From Paenibacillus sp. FSL R7-0273 (GTDB taxonomy: Bacteria > Bacillota > Bacilli > Paenibacillales > Paenibacillaceae): a stretch of 64,000 nucleotides of DNA. Under the pieces are notes generated by a model. The model ran no database searches and was not told the DNA's origin. It saw only the letters and a program-made list of their open reading frames with translations. The position numbers and the translations under genes are program-made. The stretch is taken from the NCBI RefSeq assembly GCF_000758625.1, contig NZ_CP009283.1, forward strand, positions 7,210,501 to 7,274,500. The letters are read 5' to 3'. Numbering within the stretch: position 1 is the first letter of the stretch; the number at the start of each line of letters is the position of its first letter. Below are positions 25,747-35,497 of this stretch, one piece after another.

Positions 25747-27186
25747 ATGAACTCATTACATACATCCGGGGATACTGCCGGCAAAAACAGCGGTTCGCTC
25801 AATGGATCGCTCAATCCCCCCGCCCCAGAACCCATGCTCCCCCGCGAGGGCCTGCTGACCCTGCTGTTCAGCGTAGCTGTCGTACTGGTCATTATGAACA
25901 CGGCGATGTTCAATCTGGCGCTGCCGGATGTGACTGAAGCCTTCGGCATTACGGCAGCATCGGCATCCTGGATTGTGACCGGATATTCCATTATGTTCTC
26001 GATTGCTTCTATTACGTACAGCAGGCTGTCTGATTTCCTGCCGATCCGACGGCTGCTGATTATCGGCCTGCTGACACTGGGGCTGTCCGCTGTAGCCGGC
26101 TTCTTCAGCACGAACTTCATCTTCCTGCTGATCGTACGGATTCTGCAGGCATCCGGTGCGGGAGCCGTTATGTCGCTGTCGCTCGTCCTGTTCACCCGTT
26201 ATGTCCCGCAGGCCCGCCGCGGCAAAGCCATGGCAACCATCATGTCTGCCGTTTCGCTCGGACTGGGGCTTGGTCCGGTAGCGGGCGGCTCGATCGTCGA
26301 GTATCTGGGCTGGCACTGGCTGTTCGCGGTTACGGCCGCAATTCTGCTGCTGGTGCCGCTGTTTATGGTGCTGCTTCCTAAGGAAATACCCGCACGCGGC
26401 TCATTCGACATCCTGGGCGGGCTTTTCCTCGGGATCGGAACGACCGGTTTACTGCTGTTCCTGACTAGCGGCCTGTGGGTTGCGCTAATTGCCGGAATCA
26501 TTGCGATTGTCCTGTTCGTTGGCCGCATCCGCAGCACCCCTGATCCGTTCGTGATGCCGGCGCTATTTGCTAACCGTTCCTATCTCGTGCTTGCCCTGGT
26601 CGGAGTCGCCTCTTACCTGTGCAGCTTCGCTACCCTGTTCCTGCTGCCGCAGATTCTGACCCACCGCTTCGGGTTCACGGCCAGCCATGCCGGGCTGGTG
26701 ATTTTCCCTGGCTCCCTGCTGGCGATCTTCGTCTCCCGTGCTGTCGGCCGGGTCATTGACCGCTACGGCAATGCCGGGATCCTGCGCTACGCACCGCTGC
26801 TGGTGCTGCTGGCTACTGTGCTGTTCGCTTTCCTGGCTGGACAGTCCTGGGTCGCTGTTATGCTCGTTTATATGATTATGAGCCTGTCCTTTACTGTGCT
26901 ATCGAGCAGCGTTTCCAATGAGATTTCACGCATCCTGCCATCCTCGCAGATCGGCTCAGGCATGGGACTGTTCCAGCTGCTGCAGTTCTTCAGCGGAGCA
27001 TTCAGCGTGGCTATGGCTGCCAGCGCCCTGGAATGGCAAAAGAGTCTGCCGCTCTCTACGGCATACTCCAACATTTACTGGGGACTGTCGGTTGCCGCAA
27101 TCATCGCAATCGTGTCCGCATTTGCCTACCACCGCAGCAGCCGGGGCGGCCGGCTTACTCCAATGGCGGATGCAGCAGACGCCTAA
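25747..27186 (+). CDS. MFS efflux transporter (DHA2-like)
   Basis: A 479-residue integral membrane protein of the major facilitator superfamily with roughly 12-14 hydrophobic segments. MNTAMFNLALPDVTEAF, WIVTGYSIMFSIASITYSRLSD (the motif A region) and LGLGLGPVAGGSIVEYLGWHWLF (motif C, typical of drug/proton antiporters) are visible. It probably exports a toxic compound under the divergent ArsR-type regulator. The hydrophilic N-terminal 35 residues are rich in Ser, Gly and Pro. The substrate is unknown. A terminator follows closely. Confidence 0.9.
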   Translation: MNSLHTSGDTAGKNSGSLNGSLNPPAPEPMLPREGLLTLLFSVAVVLVIMNTAMFNLALPDVTEAFGITAASASWIVTGYSIMFSIASITYSRLSDFLPIRRLLIIGLLTLGLSAVAGFFSTNFIFLLIVRILQASGAGAVMSLSLVLFTRYVPQARRGKAMATIMSAVSLGLGLGPVAGGSIVEYLGWHWLFAVTAAILLLVPLFMVLLPKEIPARGSFDILGGLFLGIGTTGLLLFLTSGLWVALIAGIIAIVLFVGRIRSTPDPFVMPALFANRSYLVLALVGVASYLCSFATLFLLPQILTHRFGFTASHAGLVIFPGSLLAIFVSRAVGRVIDRYGNAGILRYAPLLVLLATVLFAFLAGQSWVAVMLVYMIMSLSFTVLSSSVSNEISRILPSSQIGSGMGLFQLLQFFSGAFSVAMAASALEWQKSLPLSTAYSNIYWGLSVAAIIAIVSAFAYHRSSRGGRLTPMADAADA

Positions 27187-27241
27187 ATCTGCATTATTTG
27201 CTGCTGATCGGCCGATTTCGGCGCTACCTCTTCACATACCA

Positions 27242-27284
27242 AAACACCCTCCAGACCGCTTCCGCGGCTGCAGGGTGTTCTTTT
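27242..27284 (+). terminator. Intrinsic terminator after the MFS gene
   Basis: AACACCCT pairs with AGGGTGTT around an inner CCGC/GCGG stem, followed by CTTTT. Confidence 0.8.
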
Positions 27285-27303
27285 GAATAAATGACAGCAG
27301 TCC

Positions 27304-27471
27304 TTAGACCACCAGATATTCCCCATTCTTTTCACATTCCGCACATTTCGCCGGCGGGTCCCAGTCCGAGAACTCCGTCTCCTTCAGATCCACAACATCC
27401 GGTGCATCCTCGTACTCGTCCACAAATCTGTCGATGGCCAGCTCAACGTGTTCTTTACATACTACATACAT
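27304..27471 (-). CDS. CxxH/CxxC small zinc-binding-type protein
   Basis: A 55-residue protein beginning MYVVCKEHVELAIDRFVDEY. Cys5 and His8 form a CxxH pair and Cys43 and Cys46 (AKCAEC) form a CxxC pair, so a bound metal is likely. This matches the CxxH/CxxC small-protein family of Bacillales, encoded near rlmH and htrA in Bacillus. The setting here, 3 kb from rlmH, fits a split version of that order. AAAGGGAT lies about 10 bases before the ATG. The function is unknown. Confidence 0.8.
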   Translation of the reverse strand: MYVVCKEHVELAIDRFVDEYEDAPDVVDLKETEFSDWDPPAKCAECEKNGEYLVV

Positions 27472-27574
27472 TCAATCAAGCATCCCTTTCTGTGCCGCTG
27501 CGGTGTATACTTCTACTATTGTTCTACCACACTTCCACGTAAAAAGGAACCTTCCGCGGCGCAAAAGTCCTGTC

Positions 27575-29353
27575 TTACTCAGCTTCCAAAAATTTCTCAA
27601 CATCCCCGGCAATCACCTGGAGCGCATCCCGCCAAAAAGCCGGAGAATGTACATCAATATCCATCAGCCCGGCGGCCTCGGCAACATTCCGTGTGCTGGA
27701 GGCTGAGAGAAACTGCTCATACCGGCTGACAAAAGCCTGCCCCTGCTTTTTATACTGCGCATATAGCCCCTTGGAGAACAGCAGCCCGAACGAGTACGGG
27801 AAGTTGAGGAACTCATTGCCTGCCATATAGTATCCGGCCTTGCTGATCCACTGGTAGGGATGGATGGAGTCCGGCAGCACGCTCTCACCGTAAGCAGCGG
27901 TCATCGACTCCAGCATAAGTTCATTTAGCTCATCCACGGAAAGATTACCGGTTTGTCTGCGCTCATATAGACTGCTCTCGAAGCAATACCGTGCATAGAA
28001 ATCAACGATATAATATCCGGCATCCGCCAGACTCCGCTCCAGAATAGCATCTGCTTCACCGGCAGGGGCACTCTGCAGCAGCTCACTGCTGATCAGACTC
28101 TCGCAAAAGATCGAGGCCGTCTCGGCAACCGGCACCGGATAATCCGAATTGACCATACTCTGCCCGGCAAGCCGGCTGCTGTGGTAAGCATGCCCGATCT
28201 CATGCGCCAGCACGCTCACATCTATATAATTGCCGTGGAAGCTGGTAATCATCCGGCTCTCCCCAACCGGGAAGATATCAACACACATCCCGAAGCTTCC
28301 CTTACCGCTGCGCGGCTCGGCATCGATCCAGCGCTGATCGAACACCTTTTGTGTAAAAGCGCCCAGCTCCGCACTAAACCTGCTGAAGCCGGAGACGATC
28401 ATCGTCTGCGCCTGCTCATAGGTGATCATACCTGATGATTCCCCGCAGGCAGGGGCGAATATATCATAGAACGGAAGCGCTCCGGAGTGTCCCAGCAGCT
28501 CTGCTTTCTTCTTATAATACCGGTGGAACACCGGTAGGCTCTCCCGGATCGCCTGCAGCATTACTGCAAGCGTGGCTTCATCCATCCGCGAAGCCTCCAG
28601 CACCTTATGCAGCGGCGATCTATATCCCCGCAGCCCATATACTGCCGCCGCTTCACCGGCGACGGCATTAATACAGGCCGCACTCTGCTCCGCTACACTC
28701 CGGCACGCTTCACCCTCGGCCGCTGCCGCTGCCTTCCGTACCGCTGCATCCAAATCATAGACCAGATTCCGCAGCTCTGACAGCGACACACTCTGGCTTT
28801 TTCCATCCAGCTCCAGCTCTGTCCGCAGCGTAGACAGCGTCCGCATATATAGCCGCTCCCACGCCTTTGAGCCGTTAGCCTGCATCCGGGCAATGACCGC
28901 CTCGCCCTCTGCACTCAGCAGATGCTGCGACTTCCCCTGCAGCTCACGCAGATAAAAGCTATGCTCCGCAAGGTAAGCATTGTCTCCCAGGCTCGCCTCC
29001 AGATCCTCCGCACTAACTCCGGCCAGCCACTTGCTGAAGCTCACCCGGGCTTCCTCCGCCCCGATGCTGAGCTCCTCCAGCTCATCCATCAGATTGACGG
29101 CTTGCTCATTGCTGCTGTCGGCGCTGAAGATCAGCTCCGCATAGCTGAACAAGCGGAGGTAAATGCTTTTATAAGCGTTATATTGTTTAAGGAACTGCTC
29201 CATTATTCCGGAGGTATCCTGTCCATCCGGTAGCTGTGAGGCTGCCCAAGCTGCAAGCTTCCCGGCCATTGTCTCCACAAGCCTGCGGTCCTGCCGCAAA
29301 GGCTCCGACTGAAAGCCGGGATAGATGCTGCTCAAATCCCATGTTAACTGCAT
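27575..29353 (-). CDS. M3-family oligoendopeptidase (PepF-like)
   Basis: A cytoplasmic zinc metallopeptidase that trims oligopeptides. The HEIGH zinc motif (His384 to His388) sits in SVLAHEIGHAYHSSRLA, and a downstream PVAETASIFCESL supplies the third ligand Glu. The 592 residues match the M3B/PepF size. The N-terminal half is helical and rich in Ala, Glu and Leu. TAAGGAGAGG precedes the ATG. It stands alone, divergent from the DUF2252 gene. Confidence 0.93.
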   Translation of the reverse strand: MQLTWDLSSIYPGFQSEPLRQDRRLVETMAGKLAAWAASQLPDGQDTSGIMEQFLKQYNAYKSIYLRLFSYAELIFSADSSNEQAVNLMDELEELSIGAEEARVSFSKWLAGVSAEDLEASLGDNAYLAEHSFYLRELQGKSQHLLSAEGEAVIARMQANGSKAWERLYMRTLSTLRTELELDGKSQSVSLSELRNLVYDLDAAVRKAAAAAEGEACRSVAEQSAACINAVAGEAAAVYGLRGYRSPLHKVLEASRMDEATLAVMLQAIRESLPVFHRYYKKKAELLGHSGALPFYDIFAPACGESSGMITYEQAQTMIVSGFSRFSAELGAFTQKVFDQRWIDAEPRSGKGSFGMCVDIFPVGESRMITSFHGNYIDVSVLAHEIGHAYHSSRLAGQSMVNSDYPVPVAETASIFCESLISSELLQSAPAGEADAILERSLADAGYYIVDFYARYCFESSLYERRQTGNLSVDELNELMLESMTAAYGESVLPDSIHPYQWISKAGYYMAGNEFLNFPYSFGLLFSKGLYAQYKKQGQAFVSRYEQFLSASSTRNVAEAAGLMDIDVHSPAFWRDALQVIAGDVEKFLEAE

Positions 29354-29522
29354 TTTTAACCTCTCCTTATATGTAGCTGCAGTAACCGCTGCTCCTCACA
29401 TGCTTCCACCTCATTCTTCCTATTTTCACGGATTAAGTTGCTTTAAGTATATCACGCTTGCCAAATTGCTAGTCTATGGAAATAATAGATTTAGTTAGAT
29501 TAGCCCGAAAGGAGCCATACCC

Positions 29523-30860
29523 ATGGTTAACCAGACGATTACCGAAGGGGTTATCCGCACACGCACGAAGCTGCGCAGAGACCTGCTGATTTCTATTTTA
29601 GATGAATTTGACGGAAGTATCATGGCTTTGAGTCACATCGACCGGGCTGAGAAATACGGCAAAATGGCGCAGAGCGCCTTTTCCTTTTACCGGGGCAGCG
29701 CCTATCTGTTTTATTTTGATACGACCAGGCAGTATTTCCCCTACCACAGCGCACCGGAGCGTCCGACCTGGATTCAGGGGGATTTGCATTTTGAGAATTT
29801 TGGCGCTTTCCGCAGCGAGGACGGGGATATTGTCTATGATGTGAATGATTTTGACGAGGGGTATGTCGGGTCTTATCTCTATGATCTGCTGCGCATGGCG
29901 GTCAGTATTGCTCTTGTGGGCAGGCAGCTTGGTTACGGCGGGGCGGAGCAGCAGAGCTTTATTGCCGGTTATGCAAAAGCCTATGCGCGGCAAATCCGCC
30001 GCTTCTGCCAGGGTAAGGATGATCCCGCTGATTACACAGTGGATGAGAATAACGCCAGGGGCCCGGTCAAAAAGCTGCTGCGCAAGCTGGAAAAACGCCG
30101 GCAGAGCCACTTTCTGGAGAAGGTTACCGCCCACATGCAGAGCAGCAGGGTGTTTCTGGAGAATGCCGAGCTGCTGATTCCTGATGCTGACGAGCAGGCC
30201 CAACTGGAGCAGTCCTGGAGCTTCTACAAGCAGACGGTAGTAGCGCGCAAGCTGCAGGAAGAGCATTATCAGATTAAGGATATTGCCGTCAAGCGCGGAT
30301 CAGGAACGGCTTCCATCGGTCTCGACCGCTATTACATCCTTATTGAGGGCGGCCTAGAGCAGGAAGGGACAGATGATCCCGTGCTTGAGTTAAAAGAGGT
30401 CCGCGCTCCCGTCCCGGCCTACTTCATGCCGTATTCAGAATCCTTCTGGGAGGCCTTTGCCCATCAGGGCAAGCGGGTGACCGCTACCCAGCAGGCGATG
30501 CATCACAAAGCCGATCCTTACCTAGGGTTCCTGACTATGGGCGGGCGCGAATTCTATGTCAGAGAACGCTCTCCCTACAAAAAAAGACTGAAGCTGGAGG
30601 ACATCACCGACGCGGACGAACTGACCAAAGTGCTGGAGCTGATGGGCAGCCTGACCGCCAAAATGCACGCCCGCGCTGATGCGGATGTGGACAAAGGAAT
30701 TCTCGATTATCACAGCGAGCAGGAAATTGCCAGAGCTATGGGCTCCGATACAGAAGCTTTTGCCCGGTATATTGCTGAATGGGCCTTTGGCTATGCCAAT
30801 CAGGTTGAGAAGGACTACGCCATGTTTAAGGATTGGGTTACCGCAGAATTCGGCCTATAG
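29523..30860 (+). CDS. DUF2252 family protein
   Basis: A 445-residue protein of the uncharacterised DUF2252 family. WIQGDLHFENFGAF and YDVNDFDEGYVGSYLYDLLRM resemble the catalytic and metal-binding loops of aminoglycoside/choline kinase-like folds. KDIAVKRGSGTASIGLDRYYIL may be part of a nucleotide-binding region. A phosphotransferase-like activity is possible but unproven. AAAGGAG lies nine bases before the ATG. It ends at a terminator shared with the convergent cyd operon. Confidence 0.85.
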   Translation: MVNQTITEGVIRTRTKLRRDLLISILDEFDGSIMALSHIDRAEKYGKMAQSAFSFYRGSAYLFYFDTTRQYFPYHSAPERPTWIQGDLHFENFGAFRSEDGDIVYDVNDFDEGYVGSYLYDLLRMAVSIALVGRQLGYGGAEQQSFIAGYAKAYARQIRRFCQGKDDPADYTVDENNARGPVKKLLRKLEKRRQSHFLEKVTAHMQSSRVFLENAELLIPDADEQAQLEQSWSFYKQTVVARKLQEEHYQIKDIAVKRGSGTASIGLDRYYILIEGGLEQEGTDDPVLELKEVRAPVPAYFMPYSESFWEAFAHQGKRVTATQQAMHHKADPYLGFLTMGGREFYVRERSPYKKRLKLEDITDADELTKVLELMGSLTAKMHARADADVDKGILDYHSEQEIARAMGSDTEAFARYIAEWAFGYANQVEKDYAMFKDWVTAEFGL

Positions 30861-30868
30861 ATTTGTAC

Positions 30869-30917
30869 AAAAAAAGAAGCTCTCACCGCCCGGACCAGGC
30901 AGGAGGAGCTTCTTTTT
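30869..30917. terminator. Bidirectional terminator between DUF2252 and cydC
   Basis: AAGAAGCTC and GAGCTTCTT form a long stem with an A-run on the left and TTTTTG on the right, so it serves both converging transcripts. Confidence 0.85.
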
Positions 30918-30933
30918 GTATCATACTATCATG

Positions 30934-32727
30934 CTATGCCTGTTCCGGAACGTCTCCATCCGTGAACTGAACCGGCCGGTCCAGCTCATACAGCTTACGG
31001 TAACGCGGTTCACGGTCCATTAGCTCAGCATGAGTGCCGCGCATCTCCACCCGGCCGTCTTCCATAAAGATAACCTCATCCATCTGCTCTGCACCGACCA
31101 GATGATGGGTAACCCAGATCAGCGTCTTGCCGGCCATCGTCTCGAACATCGTCGCCAGCAGCTCGCGTTCTGTCCGCGGATCCAGGCCTACCGTCGGCTC
31201 ATCGAGCACAACCACCGGCGTATTCTGCAGCAGAATCCGGGCCAGGGCCATCCGCTGGCGCTCACCGCCGGAGAAGCGCTGCCCGGCTTCGCGTACCGGA
31301 GTGTTGTACCCTTCCGGCAGCGAAGAGATCAGCGTATCCAGCTTCGCCAGCGCTGCCGCCTTGCGGATATCCTCCTCAGATGCAGCAGGATCGCCAAGCC
31401 GGATATTGTTCGCTACCGTAGTATCGAACAGATGCGGGCTCTGGTTCAGCACAGCAATAATCTGCGGAATCTGCTCTCCGTAGGCGGAAGCGTCCAGTCC
31501 GTTGATTGTAACCGAGCCTGCAGCCGGAGCCAGCACGCCCTGAACCATCTTAAGCAGCGTCGATTTGCCAGCTCCGCTGCGCCCGATAACCGCAATTTTC
31601 CGGCCCTGCGGAAGCTCGAGGCTGAGATTCTGAACAGACCAGCCAGCATCTGCCGCATAGCGGTAGCCGGCGGACTTCAATTCAATGCGGGCCTGCCCTG
31701 CGGACTGAATACTCCGGACCTGAGCTGCAACCGCTGTACTGCCAGATTCAACAGCCGTCCGGGACACGGTCTCCTCAACAGCCTCCACACCGTTCAGCCG
31801 CTCCAGTGAATTGCGGTATTGCGGAATCTTCTCGACAGCCTCCGATACCGGCAGAAAGGCATCCGCTACCGGGAACACCACCAGCACAAAGGCAGCAATC
31901 AGCGTTCCGGCAATGCCGCCTTCTGCGAATTCTCCAGCTGACCAGTACAGCATCGACAGTACTGCCAGCCCGACTACAGCCTGACCAATGAACAGCCGCA
32001 GGCGTGCCCAGCTGCGCAGTGCCCCGTCCGTGCGGGCAACCTCCCGCTCATCTGCCTCATAGGTGGCTACGAACTGGGCCTGCCGTCCGCTGATCATCCA
32101 GTCGCCCATACCAAGAACGGCATCGGTCAGCTTCTGATAGAGCCGGTTGCGCTCCTGCTTGACCTGCCGCTGCCGTCTTTGCGTGAACAGCAGCGAGAGC
32201 AGCGGAAGAACAACTACCAGCACCAGCATGTACAGCCCCATCAATAGAGCAAATGCCAGATCAAATGTGCCCAGCGCAATGATTGCTGCTGCATAGATCA
32301 GCAGCGCAATAATGCTCGGGAATACCGTACGGAGATACACGTTCTGCAGGTATTCAATATCATCAGCCAGCATACCCAGAATATCCCCGGTACGGAAACG
32401 GGAGGACAGGAACAATGCCTGCGGCTCCAGGATGTTGTAGAGACGGGTGCGCATTTTGGACAGTATGCGCAGAATGGTATCGTGGCCGATCAGCCGCTCC
32501 ACATAGTGGATAACAGCGCGGCTTGTACCGAAGGTGCGCACACCGACAATCGGCACATAGACCATCAGGATATTTTCGGGCGGAATAGAAGACTTGGAGA
32601 TCAGGAGGCCCGAGGTATACATCAGGGACGAGGCTGAGAAGATCGTCAGCGACCCCAGGACAATAATCAGCAAGAACCGCCAGAAGTAGCTGGAGGCATA
32701 AGGAGCAAACCATCCTTCACGTTTCAA
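30934..32727 (-). CDS. cydC: Heterodimeric ABC exporter subunit CydC
   Basis: One half of the CydDC ABC exporter, needed for assembly of cytochrome bd; the E. coli complex transports thiols or heme. The N-terminal membrane domain has about six segments. The ATPase has Walker A GRSGAGKST, signature FSGGERQR and Walker B VVVLDEPTVGLD. VRTFGTSRAVIHYVERLIGHD is characteristic of CydC. The start overlaps the cydD stop by four bases (ATGA), so the two are coupled. Last gene of cydA-B-D-C. Confidence 0.93.
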   Translation of the reverse strand: MKREGWFAPYASSYFWRFLLIIVLGSLTIFSASSLMYTSGLLISKSSIPPENILMVYVPIVGVRTFGTSRAVIHYVERLIGHDTILRILSKMRTRLYNILEPQALFLSSRFRTGDILGMLADDIEYLQNVYLRTVFPSIIALLIYAAAIIALGTFDLAFALLMGLYMLVLVVVLPLLSLLFTQRRQRQVKQERNRLYQKLTDAVLGMGDWMISGRQAQFVATYEADEREVARTDGALRSWARLRLFIGQAVVGLAVLSMLYWSAGEFAEGGIAGTLIAAFVLVVFPVADAFLPVSEAVEKIPQYRNSLERLNGVEAVEETVSRTAVESGSTAVAAQVRSIQSAGQARIELKSAGYRYAADAGWSVQNLSLELPQGRKIAVIGRSGAGKSTLLKMVQGVLAPAAGSVTINGLDASAYGEQIPQIIAVLNQSPHLFDTTVANNIRLGDPAASEEDIRKAAALAKLDTLISSLPEGYNTPVREAGQRFSGGERQRMALARILLQNTPVVVLDEPTVGLDPRTERELLATMFETMAGKTLIWVTHHLVGAEQMDEVIFMEDGRVEMRGTHAELMDREPRYRKLYELDRPVQFTDGDVPEQA

Positions 32728-34481
32728 TGGATTCCCTCCAGTTGGCTTTGAATAAGCCCATAATAGGCACCCCTGCGCCGGATCAGCTCAAGGTGTGTGC
32801 CGGCCTCCGCCACCCGGCCGTTCTGCATAACAACAATCAGGTCCATATCAATCATCCAGTGCAGCCGGTGGGTTGCCAGGAATACCAGCTTTCCTTCAAA
32901 CAGCGGAAGCATCGTTTCCTTAAGCTCATATTCTGTCTCAATGTCCAGATGAGCGGTAGGCTCATCGAGCAGCATGACCGGACGGCTGCTAAGCAGCGCC
33001 CGGGCCAGCGCAATGCGCTGCTCCTGCCCGCCGCTAACCGGCCGTCCGCCGCCGCCGATCATTTCGTTTAATCCGTCCGGGAAAGATGCGGCAAGCTGCG
33101 ATAGCCCTGCAGCCTTCACTGCTGCAGCAACCTCTTCGAGCGTTGCCTCCGGATAATAGAACCGCACATTATCAGCCAGAGTCCCGCTGAAGATATAAGG
33201 CCGCTGCGGAATATATGCAGTCTGTTTACGCCACTCCTCGTCCGTAAGCGAACTGACACGGTTTCCGTTAATAACCAGGCTGCCTGAGGTCGGGTGCAGG
33301 AAACCGCCCAGAATATCGACCAGCGTCGATTTGCCGGCCCCGCTTTCCCCGATAATGCCGATCTTGGCAGCGCCGGTAAATGCAAGGTTCACCTCTGCCA
33401 GCGATGATATCCCATCCGCTTCATATTGAACACCGATTCCTTCAAGCGTAAGGTCACTATCCGGCTTCCAGCTGAATGCCCCTGCTTGCAGCGGCTTCGC
33501 AGCGGTCTGTCCATCAGCTGAAATCGGCTCTGCCTTCACGGTCTCGCGGTCAATGATATCCTTCATCGCTTCGCCAGCTTCCTTGCCGTCTAATGTAGCG
33601 TGGAAGTCGGCACCGACCAGCCGGACCGGCAGGAAATATTCCGGTGCCAATATCAGAATCGTCAGACCTGTAACCAGAGTCATCTCTTCATTGATTAGCC
33701 GCAGTCCGAGGCTTACAGCAACTGAGGCTACAGATAACATGGTAAAGAAATCAAGCGCAAACGAAGACAAGAATGCTACACGCAGCGTACGCATCGTTGC
33801 TGAGCGGTAACGGTCGCTGACTGTAGCGATGCTCCCGCTGTGGCTGCGGCTGCGTCCGAGGAATTTCAGTGTCTCCAGCCCGCGCAAGGAATCAACGAAG
33901 TGATTGGACAGCGTCCGGTAGGACTTCAGCTGCCGGTCCATCTGCTTGCGCGCGGTCATTCCGATCAGGATCATGAAGATAATAATAATTGGCATTGTTA
34001 AGGTAAGGATGATCCCGCTTGATGTATCAAGCATGAAGATATAAACCAACAGCAACCATGGTGTAATCCCCATTCCAACCATCCGCGGAATAATCAGCTC
34101 CAGATAGGTACGGAACTTGGTCACTCCCTCCAGCACAATTGTAACCAGTGTTCCTGTTCCCCGGTCGCCTGCCAGCCTTGGTCCCAGCTGGAACAGCTTA
34201 TCCATCATTTGTCTCCGCATGCTGCTGCCGGTAGCCTCCGCGAAGCGGTAGGAGACACGGCTCATCAGCATGGCACAGGCATGACGCACAAGAAACGCAA
34301 GAAGGAACAAGAGCATTCTTGCCCCTTGTTCCTTCAGCGGTTCTCCCGCAAACAGCGCCGAGACAGCCTCTGCCAGCGATTTCGCCAGCAGAAGAATGGA
34401 AAGGCTTTGCACCAGGGTAAGGAAGCCAACGATCAGAAAGACCGGCTTAACTCCTTTGTACCCAAGCAAATTTTTATCCAT
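32724..34481 (-). CDS. cydD: Heterodimeric ABC exporter subunit CydD
   Basis: Partner of CydC in the exporter required for cytochrome bd maturation. The membrane domain is N-terminal; the ATPase carries Walker A GESGAGKST, signature VSGGQEQR and Walker B VMLLDEPTAHLD followed by a switch His in LATHRLHW. Its ATG shares one base with the cydB stop (TAATG), and its end overlaps cydC. Confidence 0.93.
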   Translation of the reverse strand: MDKNLLGYKGVKPVFLIVGFLTLVQSLSILLLAKSLAEAVSALFAGEPLKEQGARMLLFLLAFLVRHACAMLMSRVSYRFAEATGSSMRRQMMDKLFQLGPRLAGDRGTGTLVTIVLEGVTKFRTYLELIIPRMVGMGITPWLLLVYIFMLDTSSGIILTLTMPIIIIFMILIGMTARKQMDRQLKSYRTLSNHFVDSLRGLETLKFLGRSRSHSGSIATVSDRYRSATMRTLRVAFLSSFALDFFTMLSVASVAVSLGLRLINEEMTLVTGLTILILAPEYFLPVRLVGADFHATLDGKEAGEAMKDIIDRETVKAEPISADGQTAAKPLQAGAFSWKPDSDLTLEGIGVQYEADGISSLAEVNLAFTGAAKIGIIGESGAGKSTLVDILGGFLHPTSGSLVINGNRVSSLTDEEWRKQTAYIPQRPYIFSGTLADNVRFYYPEATLEEVAAAVKAAGLSQLAASFPDGLNEMIGGGGRPVSGGQEQRIALARALLSSRPVMLLDEPTAHLDIETEYELKETMLPLFEGKLVFLATHRLHWMIDMDLIVVMQNGRVAEAGTHLELIRRRGAYYGLIQSQLEGIH

Positions 34482-35497
34482 TAGTATTCAAGATGCTCCT
34501 TCTCGTGAACCCGTTTGTGGAAAATAAAATAGCTCCAGATCTGATAACCAAGCACGAACGGCAGCAGGGTAAGCGCCACAATGGTCATCACCTTCAGCGA
34601 ATACTGGCCGGATGCGGCATTGGTGATCGTCAGGCTGAACGCTTCATCAATTGAACTGATCATGACACGCGGGAACAGTCCTACAAAGATAGACAGTACA
34701 GACAAGGCCATTACGGCCCCCGTCATACCGAACGCCCAGCTGTCTTTCTTTTTGCTCATGAAATAACCGGCCAGTACAAAAGCAGCAATTCCTGCAACGA
34801 CCAGAATCATCAGCACCGTCCCGCGTTGCTCGAAGATATCGGTCATGAAATAAGTCATAACAACGAAGGCTGCCAGCAATACTGCCAGCGGAATCAGCAG
34901 TGTCCGGCCCAGCTTACGGGCCCGCAATTGCAGATCGCCAACTGTGCGGAGGGTAGTGAACATCAGTCCATGCACCAGGCAGAGCATAACCACTGTAATA
35001 CCCGCTACTACTGTATAAGGATTAACGATATCGAAGAATCCGGCATACATCTGCATGTCGCCGTCAATCGGCAGCCCCTTGATGAAGCTTGCGAAGACAA
35101 CAGCCAGCAGGAACGGCGGCAGGAAGCTGCCGAAGAAAATGCAGACATCCCAGGTTTTTTTCCAGGCTTGTGAATCCCGTTTGCCTCTGAATTCAAAGGC
35201 GACACCGCGGGCAATCAGCGCCAGCAGCGCGAACACGAACGGAATATAGAATCCGCTGAACAAGGTCGCATACCAGTTCGGGAAGGCGGCGAACATCGCA
35301 CCGGCTCCCGTCAGCAGCCATACTTCGTTAGCATCCCAGAACGGCCCGATTGAATTGATCAGCAGCCGGCGCTCTGTATCATTTTTGGCCAGAATCTGCG
35401 TTTCCATGCCTACTCCAAAGTCGAAGCCCTCAAGGAAGAAGAAACCGATAAAAAGAACCGCAATCAGCACAAACCATAATTCATTAAGAGAAAGCAT
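34481..35497 (-). CDS. cydB: Cytochrome bd ubiquinol oxidase subunit II
   Basis: Membrane subunit of the bd-type terminal oxidase. From ATG 35497 it is 338 residues with about eight membrane helices, starting MLSLNELWFVLIAVLFIGFFFLEGFDFGVG, where the GFDFGVG block is diagnostic. The start lies inside the last codons of cydA, with GGAGGG upstream; an earlier in-frame start at 35533 is deeper in cydA and unlikely. Confidence 0.95.
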   Translation of the reverse strand: MLSLNELWFVLIAVLFIGFFFLEGFDFGVGMETQILAKNDTERRLLINSIGPFWDANEVWLLTGAGAMFAAFPNWYATLFSGFYIPFVFALLALIARGVAFEFRGKRDSQAWKKTWDVCIFFGSFLPPFLLAVVFASFIKGLPIDGDMQMYAGFFDIVNPYTVVAGITVVMLCLVHGLMFTTLRTVGDLQLRARKLGRTLLIPLAVLLAAFVVMTYFMTDIFEQRGTVLMILVVAGIAAFVLAGYFMSKKKDSWAFGMTGAVMALSVLSIFVGLFPRVMISSIDEAFSLTITNAASGQYSLKVMTIVALTLLPFVLGYQIWSYFIFHKRVHEKEHLEY

